Shown piece after piece: positions 6,129 to 13,900 of a DNA stretch of 27,907 nt. This stretch comes from a virus. The notes beneath the pieces were generated by a model. The model did no database searches. It had not been told where the DNA came from and saw nothing but the letters and a program-made list of their open reading frames with translations. The stretch lies in IMG/VR virus record IMGVR_UViG_3300022752_000306, positions 1-27,907 of that record; one strand, 5' to 3'. The first letter of the stretch is position 1; each line of letters starts with the position of its first letter. Position numbers and translations under genes: made by a program.

Positions 6129-6536
6129 ATGAGCGAGGAAGATACCCAAGAAGTCCCTGTTGAGAAGCTAGTGAAGGTATATCTCAAGATGAACGCGGCC
6201 TTGACCGAGAAGCGTAAAGCTTATGAGGAAGAGGAGACCAAGCTGAAAGACCAGATGGCTAAGATCAAATCAAGGCTGCTGTCTTACTGTAAAGAACAAA
6301 ACGTCGAGAGCGTACGCACGGGTGAAGGATTGTTTTACCGCACCGTCAAAGTTAATTACTGGACTAGTGACTGGGATTCCATGCGTAAGTTTATTGTTGA
6401 AAACAACGTACCGGAACTGCTGCATGACCGGATACATCAGACCAACATGAAAGCATTTATTGAAGAAAACCCCGACTTGCTTCCACCGGGGCTTAATGTG
6501 GATAGTGAATACAGCATCACAGTCAGGAGGAAGTAA
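6129..6536 (+). CDS. Coiled-coil phage protein, Gp157-like layout
   Basis: A 135-residue protein of unknown function. Residues ~15-57 form a strongly predicted coiled coil (heptad-like EKRKAYEEEETKLKDQMAKI). The C-terminal half has a short beta unit (GEGLFYRTVKVNYW) followed by a helix with a conserved-looking SDWDSMRKFIVEN and an end with NPDLLPPGLNVDSEYSITVRRK. This coiled coil plus small C-terminal domain resembles the layout of phage Gp157-type proteins, but no direct match can be claimed. GGAGA lies 10 bases before the ATG. Its stop overlaps the next ATG as TAATG, so translation is probably coupled. It is the first gene of the unit bounded by the 6069 promoter and 7741 terminator. Confidence 0.75.
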   Translation: MSEEDTQEVPVEKLVKVYLKMNAALTEKRKAYEEEETKLKDQMAKIKSRLLSYCKEQNVESVRTGEGLFYRTVKVNYWTSDWDSMRKFIVENNVPELLHDRIHQTNMKAFIEENPDLLPPGLNVDSEYSITVRRK

Positions 6537-6823
6537 TGTCGTTTGAAGAAGAGGTAGTACCCATTGAGCGGGTAGCCAAACATTTTACAGTGTCCGTATC
6601 AGCCGTACGTGCTTGGATGCGTACAGGCATTATTCCTAGACATTGTTACCTAAAGATCGGCGGCACGTATCGGTTCAGTATCCCTAAGATAATGGATCAT
6701 CTTGCCAAGGAAAACGAGGCAAACCCTGAGAAGGAGCAAGTAGCACCCAAGACCGACACATCTATCAAACCCCCCGTGCAGTTGGAATTTGATTTTTACA
6801 ACAACCCCGACAGAGACATTTAA
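6536..6823 (+). CDS. Excisionase/MerR-like winged HTH DNA-binding protein
   Basis: A 95-residue protein with an HTH_17/excisionase-type domain in residues 7-58. PIERVAKHFTVSVSAVRAWMRTG (9-31) is the helix-turn-helix, with V19-S20 at the turn and SAVRAW as recognition helix; IGGTYRFS (41-48) is the wing; IPKIMDHL follows. Residues 60-95 are charged and disordered, ending in QLEFDFYNNPDRDI, an acidic aromatic tail. There is no integrase nearby, so a role as regulator or replication accessory is more likely than excision. The AGGAGGAA ribosome site lies in the end of the upstream gene. Function is inferred from fold only. Confidence 0.75.
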   Translation: MSFEEEVVPIERVAKHFTVSVSAVRAWMRTGIIPRHCYLKIGGTYRFSIPKIMDHLAKENEANPEKEQVAPKTDTSIKPPVQLEFDFYNNPDRDI

Positions 6824-6834
6824 AGGAGCTATCC

Positions 6835-7728
6835 ATGTCTAATGAATTAACCCTTTTTGGTAAGAAGAGCAGTGCAGCCCTTGCACTTTTAGGTTCTATC
6901 GAAGATCCGCTTGCGAAAGCACTGGGTAATAACGGTAGCGGTAACAAGCGCATCAGCATCGAAGGTGGCGTCTTCCGTGAGTTCATCAACGGTAAAGAAG
7001 TTCGTGTATCCGAAGAGCGAGCGATGAACGCTGTGATTATTAATGCTGCACCCATATCCCGTATGTACTTTGCCGGTACGTATGTTAAGGGTAAGGTGAG
7101 CCGTCCTACTTGCTGGTCCAAGGATTGCGAAACCCCCGACGAAGCAGTTCCTGAAGAAAACCGTCAAGCTGCTAACTGCCGTGACTGCCCACAGAATATC
7201 CGTGGTTCGTCGGCTGGAGGTGCGGGTCGTGCATGTCGTTTCCAACAGCGTATTGCGGTTGTGCCGGAAGGTGATATTGCCCGTAAAAATATTTATCAGT
7301 TGACCTTACCAAGCACCTCAGTCTTTGGGGATGCAGAAGGTAAGAAGATGCCGCTGCAAGCGTACAGTCGCTACCTTAAAGCAAACAACACACATGTCAT
7401 CAGTATCGTTACAGAAATGCGTTTTGATATTGATTCGCCTACACCTAAGCTTATCTTCAAAGCTGTCAGGGAGCTTGACGATAACGAGCTTGAGACAGTA
7501 GTGGAGTTACGTGAGCACCCCGATGCGATTAAAGCGATTACGTTGACGGTGTCTCAGATGGATGGTGTGCAAGCTGAACAGAAAGCCATAGAAGCACCTG
7601 CACCCAAACCCGCGCCGAAAGCTGTAGCGGAAGAGAAAGTTGAAGAGCCTGTAAAGGTTACTAAAAAATCTGCACCCCCTGTGGTGAAAGATGATATTGC
7701 TGATATCGTTGGTAATTGGGACGACTAA
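6835..7728 (+). CDS. Cysteine-rich putative ssDNA-binding protein with acidic tail
   Basis: A 297-residue protein. The core (about 40-235) carries a cysteine group, C93, C98, C115, C118 and C134, in CWSKDC...NCRDCPQN...RACRF, which looks like a zinc-binding insertion. A beta-rich part follows (RIAVVPEGD, IYQLTLPSTSVFG, PLQAYSRYL, TEMRFD). A flexible Ala/Pro/Lys/Glu linker (~240-285) leads to an acidic tip, DIADIVGNWDD. Folded core, flexible linker and acidic C-terminal tip are the layout of phage and bacterial ssDNA-binding proteins, where the tip recruits replication partners. I recognise this CW...CPQN...RACRF type as recurrent in proteobacterial phages, usually unannotated. AAAGGAG precedes the ATG. 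It ends 12 bases before a terminator. ssDNA binding is inference. Confidence 0.55.
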   Translation: MSNELTLFGKKSSAALALLGSIEDPLAKALGNNGSGNKRISIEGGVFREFINGKEVRVSEERAMNAVIINAAPISRMYFAGTYVKGKVSRPTCWSKDCETPDEAVPEENRQAANCRDCPQNIRGSSAGGAGRACRFQQRIAVVPEGDIARKNIYQLTLPSTSVFGDAEGKKMPLQAYSRYLKANNTHVISIVTEMRFDIDSPTPKLIFKAVRELDDNELETVVELREHPDAIKAITLTVSQMDGVQAEQKAIEAPAPKPAPKAVAEEKVEEPVKVTKKSAPPVVKDDIADIVGNWDD

Positions 7729-7740
7729 TAAGTTGTCCGA

Positions 7741-7770
7741 GGGTAGGGTCGCTCCCTACCCTTTCTTTTT
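7741..7770 (+). terminator. Rho-independent terminator after the ssDNA-binding protein gene
   Basis: GGGTAGGG (7741-7748) pairs with CCCTACCC (7754-7761) across a 5-base loop, followed directly by TTTCTTTTT (7762-7770). This is a textbook intrinsic terminator. The next gene begins 30 bases later without a clear promoter of its own, so some read-through is probably needed. Confidence 0.9.
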
Positions 7771-7800
7771 CGCACACCACCACGATAAGATCAGGCAGTT

Positions 7801-10659
7801 ATGGAAACAAAAACATTCTTGGAGGCAGTGTTAGGGGGGTCTGGTTATTACTGCGTTTTTGCTAGTCGCAAATCCGATAACCGTAGGGTGCAGGAGTTCC
7901 ACGAGACCATCGACGCTGTTATCCGTGCTGCCCACTCTCTGGATGAAGACGGGTTTGATACGTACTTTGCGTTGGCTACCTTTGAAGAATTTGGGTCAAG
8001 GAAGCTTACTAACGTAAAAGAACTTCAGTCGTTCTTTTTAGATCTGGATTGCGGGCCGTCCAAACCATACGCAACAAAAGGAGATGCACTAAGCAAGGTA
8101 CGGGCGGTATGTAAGGAGTTAGGATTTCCTCGCCCTACCATTGTTGATTCTGGCCGTGGGTTGCATGTGTACTGGCCGTTAACGGAAGCTGTTCCACGTG
8201 AAGCATGGTTTGTTGTAGCAGAGCGGTTAAAAGCTTTATGTAAGCAGCATGACCTGCAAGCAGACCCCGTGGTGACAGCAGATGCGTCGCGTATCTTACG
8301 TATACCCGGAACCCATAACCATAAGGATGAAGAACCCAAACAAGTTTATATCGCCGGGGAGTTGAGCAAGCCAGTAGAGTTCTCTAAATTCAAAGCACTT
8401 GTCGAAAGTAATACCCCGCTAGATACCGCAAAGCCTGTTAGTAAGTATGTACCTAGGGAAGCTGATGCTGTCATGAATGCACTGACAGGTAGCTTTAAGA
8501 ATAAGTTCAAGACCATACTTATTAAAACTGCGGAAGGTAAGGGTTGTCAGCAGTTAAAAGAAATTATCACGAAGCAAGAAACGATATCGGAACCGTTGTG
8601 GAGGGCAGGGCTGTCGATTGCTAAGTTCTGTGTGGACGGGAATCAGGCAATTTATAAGATGTCTAACAAACATCCTGAGTTTTCCGAAGACGAAACGGAT
8701 TACAAAGTTTCAAGAATCAAAGGCCCATACCTGTGCGAGCGGTTCAATGAGTACAACCCCGGTATATGTGAAGAATGTTCGCACTGGGAAAAGATCAAGT
8801 CGCCTATTGTCTTAGGACGTGAAATTCAGGAAGCTGATGAAGAAGATAACGTTATTGTGCAAACCCCCAAAGATGTAGCAGGGGCTACTCCCATACAGTA
8901 CGTTATACCTAAGTACCCATACCCATTCTTCAGGGGTAAAGGGGGCGGCGTATTCAAGCACTCCAAAAACAAAGAAGGTGAAGACAAAGACGTTCCTGTT
9001 TATATAAACGATTTGTACGTAGTGCGTAGGCTTGCTGATAAAGATATGGGTGAGTTGCTGGTCATGCGGTTGCACCTTCCAAAGGATGGCATGCGGGAAT
9101 TCACAATCCCTTTAACGGCAGTAGGTAGTAAGGACGAGTTTAGAAAACATCTTGCCATGCAGGGGGTGGCAGTTCTTAACGTAGCAGAACTAATGGAGTA
9201 CACCATGAAATGGGTTGCTGACTTGCAGTTTAAGAGCGAAGCTGAGGAAGCTCGCAGACAATTTGGTTGGACAGATGAAGCAGGGACATCGTTTACGTTT
9301 GGTAATGCGGAAGTATTTGCGGACAGGGTAGAGATCAATTCGCCATCGTCTGCCACCATGAAGATGTTTCCGATGTTCCATACACGAGGCACTATGGAAG
9401 AGTGGCTCAATGTTTTAGAGTTTTATAACAGACCAAATATGGAAGTGCACCAGTTCATGATTGGGCTTTCATTTGGTGCGGCACTAATGCACTTTCAACC
9501 CATCAATGCAGCGGCGTTCCATGTCTTTAGTAAAAGTAGCGGTTTGGGTAAGACAACTTCCATGCTTGCAGGTGCGTCAGTATGGGGTGATCCTGATTTA
9601 ATAATGATGCAGGAGCGCGATACGTTTAACTCCAAGATGAATCGGGCAGAAGTCTATAAGAACATTGTTTGTTATATGGATGAGATGACCAACACTGCAC
9701 CGAAAGAACTTTCGGATTGGTCGTATCAAATGCCTAGTGGTATGCAGCGCAATCGTATGGGCGCGTCAGGTAACACCGAACGCAGTCGGGGGCTACCTTG
9801 GAAAACATTGTTTGGTACCACGGGTAACACCAGCATCATTGAAAGAATTTCTTTATACAAAACACTGCCTCAAGCAGAAGCGCAACGTATCCTAGAGTAT
9901 CAAGCGACACCTTATGAATTTAGTAACAAAGCAGAAACCGACGAGCTTGTAACCAAGCTTAAAGAAAACTACGGTCACGGTGCAGTACCGTTTCTGCAAT
10001 ACGTTATTAAAAACTTAACCACAGTCAAGGAGATTACTGACCGTGCACAGCGTAGGATAGATGAAGCTGCGGGGCTAAAAGCCGAAAACCGTTTCTGGTC
10101 AGCACTTGCCTCACGCACACTGGGTGCACTGATTGTTGCTAAGAAAGCTGGACTGATTAACTGGGATTTGGGTGCGTTGTTTAAGTGGACTGTTGAGGTA
10201 CTGAAGCAAGCCAGAATAAATTTTGCAGATCTTGCGGTAAACCCAGAAGCGATACTGACAGACTACTTGGCCGAAAACTATAACAATATACTTCGCATCA
10301 AGTCTACCGATGACAGCCGTAAACAAAACACAGGGCTGGATCATTTGATTCACCCGGAAGCTATACCCCGTGCGATGTTTGTGGCTAGGTATGAATACGA
10401 TGTTAAGAAGCTTTACTTGTTACCGAAACCTTTTAAGGAGTGGTGCGGTAAGCAGCAGCACAATTATTCGGGGCTTGTGGAAGCACTGAAGACAGGACGT
10501 ACAAAAGCTAAGAGGGAGAAGATACGTTTAGGAAAAGGTACTCATATTAACTGGCCCGCCGTGGATACACTTGTGATTAACTGTTCTGAGTTTATAATCG
10601 ATGAAGCTGAGCAAAGTATGGTTACAACCGCCTCGCTCTTTCAAAAACAGGATACTTAA
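7801..10659 (+). CDS. Primase-polymerase fused to DUF927-type helicase
   Basis: A 952-residue replication protein. The N-terminal archaeo-eukaryotic primase (PrimPol) domain has FFLDLDCG (D81, D83), SGRGLHVYW (117-125, with the conserved His122) and DASRILRIPGTHNHK (161-175), the three catalytic motifs of the superfamily. A CxH-type zinc site follows (C312, C323, C326, H328). The C-terminal half (~370-750) is a DUF927-like ATPase with Walker A SSGLGKTT (579-586) and Walker B YMDEM (625-629), followed by an Arg-rich segment. Such fusions prime and unwind DNA in many phages and mobile elements that lack DnaB/DnaG. It would work with the family A polymerase at 1364. Only a weak AGG lies before the ATG. 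The gene follows a terminator and overlaps the next frame. Confidence 0.92.
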   Translation: METKTFLEAVLGGSGYYCVFASRKSDNRRVQEFHETIDAVIRAAHSLDEDGFDTYFALATFEEFGSRKLTNVKELQSFFLDLDCGPSKPYATKGDALSKVRAVCKELGFPRPTIVDSGRGLHVYWPLTEAVPREAWFVVAERLKALCKQHDLQADPVVTADASRILRIPGTHNHKDEEPKQVYIAGELSKPVEFSKFKALVESNTPLDTAKPVSKYVPREADAVMNALTGSFKNKFKTILIKTAEGKGCQQLKEIITKQETISEPLWRAGLSIAKFCVDGNQAIYKMSNKHPEFSEDETDYKVSRIKGPYLCERFNEYNPGICEECSHWEKIKSPIVLGREIQEADEEDNVIVQTPKDVAGATPIQYVIPKYPYPFFRGKGGGVFKHSKNKEGEDKDVPVYINDLYVVRRLADKDMGELLVMRLHLPKDGMREFTIPLTAVGSKDEFRKHLAMQGVAVLNVAELMEYTMKWVADLQFKSEAEEARRQFGWTDEAGTSFTFGNAEVFADRVEINSPSSATMKMFPMFHTRGTMEEWLNVLEFYNRPNMEVHQFMIGLSFGAALMHFQPINAAAFHVFSKSSGLGKTTSMLAGASVWGDPDLIMMQERDTFNSKMNRAEVYKNIVCYMDEMTNTAPKELSDWSYQMPSGMQRNRMGASGNTERSRGLPWKTLFGTTGNTSIIERISLYKTLPQAEAQRILEYQATPYEFSNKAETDELVTKLKENYGHGAVPFLQYVIKNLTTVKEITDRAQRRIDEAAGLKAENRFWSALASRTLGALIVAKKAGLINWDLGALFKWTVEVLKQARINFADLAVNPEAILTDYLAENYNNILRIKSTDDSRKQNTGLDHLIHPEAIPRAMFVARYEYDVKKLYLLPKPFKEWCGKQQHNYSGLVEALKTGRTKAKREKIRLGKGTHINWPAVDTLVINCSEFIIDEAEQSMVTTASLFQKQDT

Positions 10660-10864
10660 GTATGACCTAGCACCCGACGGGATTCGGGTGCATGTTAACT
10701 GGCGAGAGTTCAAAGTGGGGACATCGATATTTGTCCCCTGCGTCAACAGTGTAGAGTGTGTGCGTCAGATGCGGTACATCACTGAAGACTGGAACTGGGT
10801 GTTAGAGTTCCAACCCCGTATCGAAAACAAGATGTGGGGGGTACGCATTTGGAGGAAGCTGTGA
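10601..10864 (+). CDS. Small conserved-looking protein at the end of the replication block
   Basis: An 87-residue frame. The supported part begins near YDLAPDGIRVHVNW and runs through FVPCVNSVECVRQMR to WGVRIWRKL, with alternating strands and helices and several Trp residues, which looks like a small alpha/beta protein. The annotated ATG overlaps the primase-helicase by 59 bases and lacks a ribosome site, so the true start is uncertain. A rare start near AGGATA (10649) or the GTG at 10688 are alternatives. Many small phage proteins carry a similar GIRV-VNW...FVPC start. It is the last rightward gene; a terminator follows 32 bases later. Function unknown. Confidence 0.6.
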   Translation: MKLSKVWLQPPRSFKNRILKYDLAPDGIRVHVNWREFKVGTSIFVPCVNSVECVRQMRYITEDWNWVLEFQPRIENKMWGVRIWRKL

Positions 10865-10896
10865 TACGATGCGCTGTTTCCATTTCTCCTTTTTCG

Positions 10897-10924
10897 CCCC
10901 GGTGCAACACCGGGGAATTTTTTT
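10897..10924 (+). terminator. Strong rho-independent terminator between convergent gene blocks
   Basis: CCCCGGTG (10897-10904) pairs with CACCGGGG (10908-10915) across a 3-base loop and is followed by AA and seven T residues (10918-10924). It ends rightward transcripts. On the opposite strand the hairpin is followed by CGAAAAAGG, with no U-run, so it does not look bidirectional. The leftward virion operon's stop codon (10925-10923) lies inside this T-run. Confidence 0.92.
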
Positions 10925-13900
10925 AATCTTCATCCCCATCAAACTCTGCGGCACTAGCTAACAACTCCGCACGTAAACCTTTATCTAACGTAATCCCTGC
11001 ATACATCTCAGCGGAAGTTTTCATGTGTTGGGCCATGGACGTACGTATAGTATCGGCAGTAATCGCTCTACCGGGATGTTTTTCTGATAGCTTAGACATC
11101 TTCTCAAGGATATCCGCAACTTCTTCACTGTCACCGTTACGCGTAGCGATATAGTATCTACGTAGAAGCTTAGTCCTATTTTCAATGACGCTACGTTCGA
11201 TGTTTTTCAGGGACGCATTGATTTCTAGCTGGCGGGTGTATTCGGCAGGCGCGAACCCAAAGAACTGTGCAAAGGCACTCCCCAAGCCAATCTCCCCGAC
11301 GATGGGATCACCGCGCAGCGTATTCGCACCTTCAGTAGCAAACCGTATAGCCTTCATAGCGTTACCGATTGCTGCGGGGCTTACTTGCTCTAACCCACGT
11401 TGAACTTCACCTTCACTAATAAGTTTGGCTCCACGCGCCATCCGTTCACCGACACCATACACAGGACCACCGACAAGCTGCAAGAAAGACAGCACGATAT
11501 TTTCTTGATCTTTATACCCTGTGCTTTGCATCAGCAGATCGGTTAACCCAATACGGTTGGAGATTGCAGTGCCTGTGATGTAGTTCAGTGCACCGTTAAA
11601 CATACCTTCGCCTAAGTACTTACGGGCAGCGGTTTCAAAATCGTCCTCGTCGTCATCCTTAAACATGTTGTACAGCACCGCAGCTATACCAAACATCGGG
11701 ACACCCTGCGCTCCTGCTAATAATGCGGAAGATGCGTAGATACCTGCGATCTGTCGTTTGGCAGCGGCTCGTACTTGTGGATCTTCGGCAGCTAGCATGT
11801 CACGTGTTGTCTTGAACAACATGTAGTACATCGACACGCCATAACGTTTGTACATAAACATGACTTTGCCAAGAGAGTTCTTAGCAAGTAGAGGTGCACT
11901 ACCTGCACTAGCGCCACCGTTCAAGAGTTCAGTTTCCTCGATGGCTTGACGCGCCGCATCCTGTCGCTGCTCAGGTGTGGTTGTTCCGTCTTTACCTCGC
12001 ATCTTATCCAGTGCCAACTTATAGGAAGCCAGCATGGTTACCTGTCGGTTCATGCGTTCGCCGTGGTGAAACAGGAAGCTTGCATACTTATTAATTTTAT
12101 CTAGGATCGTTTCATCTTTCCCAGACTCAAGCAGGTCTTGCATCATCGAGCGGTTGAGCAGGCCGTACTCATTGGCTAGGCTTGCTAGCTCACGCAGTTC
12201 TTTTATGCTCTCAGGAGTATTTTTAGCGTCGAAGTCGTAGTTATCAAACGAAAAGCCAGCTCGCATCTGAATCTTGCTGCCGTCTTTCCCAACCTCTGTG
12301 CCTGACATCTGAGCAGAACGCTTTAACCCACTACCGAAGAAGATTCGGGTTGCTTCACCCACTGCCTTAGTAGCTTCTGGGTATCCATACTTGCCACCGA
12401 GATACGGCATAACCACCAGCGGCACGTGTGAGGAGTTCACGATAACCGATGACACGTTACCACCCAGCGTCCAGAAGAACGCACCAGAGGTCAAGGTTTT
12501 TGACAGCGGTGAAATGCTGGGTGATACCAGTGTCCTAATATGATTGTTAAGCTCTGTCAGCAGGGAGTTTGCCGTATCCGTATTATTTTTTGTTTTGACA
12601 AACGTTTCCATCTCGTCACGCAGCTTGTACATCTTGGCTGAGTATTCAAGGTTCGCAAGCTGGTGCGCCATGCTGATGGACTTGCCATAGAACGCTTGTG
12701 CGGCGTTGGGGTTAAAACCTAGCGTGCCTTTACGTGTTCTAAATGATTGAGCAAAAGAAGTTTCCGGCAAGGTTGCCAAGAACGCACGCATGATCTCATC
12801 AGTAGTTTCGGGGGCTACCTTGTTTGCTTCTAAGATACGCAGCACATTATTAACAAACGATGTGGGCGGTGCGTTCTTGTAAGTCTTCTGCGAGAGTTGT
12901 GCAAACTTTTCAATAGACCCCTTCTGCACATCTGAGTTCTGTTCAAGTTGTTTGACCGCAAGCTCACGCTCTACGGATGTCGGGAAAGCTTCTACAAACT
13001 TCTCAACATTACCGTCCGGTCCTTTGCCGATATACGAAAGCCAATATCCACCTGAGCGAGTAAGCGGGAAGTAGGGTTCAATCTTTCCCTTGACTGCAAG
13101 CCGTTTGTAGATCTCAGTCTTTAGGCTCTTGCTTTCTTCTTTGGAGATACCAGCAGCGTCGATTCGATTAAACAGCAACCCCATTAAATCTTCTTGATAG
13201 TTGGCGTATGTATCCCGCATCTGTTTGTAGATAGCTTGCCCTTCTTCGCCTAACGACCTCCACTGCGGTTGCAACCGATCCCAAATGTCTACCTTTTTGG
13301 CCCCGCTCTTGGAGGTTTGACCATCGTAGTCACTACGATCTTTGCTGGGGTCAACTTCCTCAAGTGTTGAAGTTGTTACTACGTTATTAAGGACGGTCTC
13401 TTTATTCTTATCGGGCTTTAACCACCGCTGAATACGGACCATTGTCGCATCAGCTTCACGCCTGCGGCGGTCAATTGCACCACTCCACTGCTTTTCTAAG
13501 GTATCGAGTTCTCCTGCCATCGGAATGTCTTGAACCGCAACAGACGTTAGAGCGTTAAGCGGTAAGCTACGCAACAGTACCTTGTTCGACAAGCCCGGAA
13601 TCTTGTTACGTATAAGCTCGTAAACGCTAGACGCCCACTGGTTGTTGATCGCAGGTGTAGACAGTATCTTGTCGTCAATGAGTTTGAATACGTCTTTTGC
13701 AGAACCAAGCATCGATGCCTGATACAAAACGCCGGTACCACGTGACTGTGCATCAGGGGCAAGTAGATCTAACAAAGATCGGTCAACCGTATCCAATGCA
13801 GAATTAAGACCTTTTGTATCCAACCCTATCAAGGTCCGCAAGTAGTTAGTTACGGAATTAGAGAACCGTTTCCACGCACTGATCTTTTCCCCACGGGTAT

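Noticed and set aside
6536-6823. Excisionase of an integration module
   Set aside because: The fold matches, but no integrase or attachment-site repeats are visible and the gene lies within a replication unit; kept as a general winged HTH protein.
9000-9410. - strand open frame of 136 codons within the primase-helicase gene
   Set aside because: Lies opposite a gene with intact PrimPol and ATPase motifs, has no ribosome site and no recognisable protein pattern.
10897-10924. Bidirectional terminator
   Set aside because: On the leftward strand the hairpin is followed by CGAAAAAGG, with no U-run, so only rightward termination is supported.
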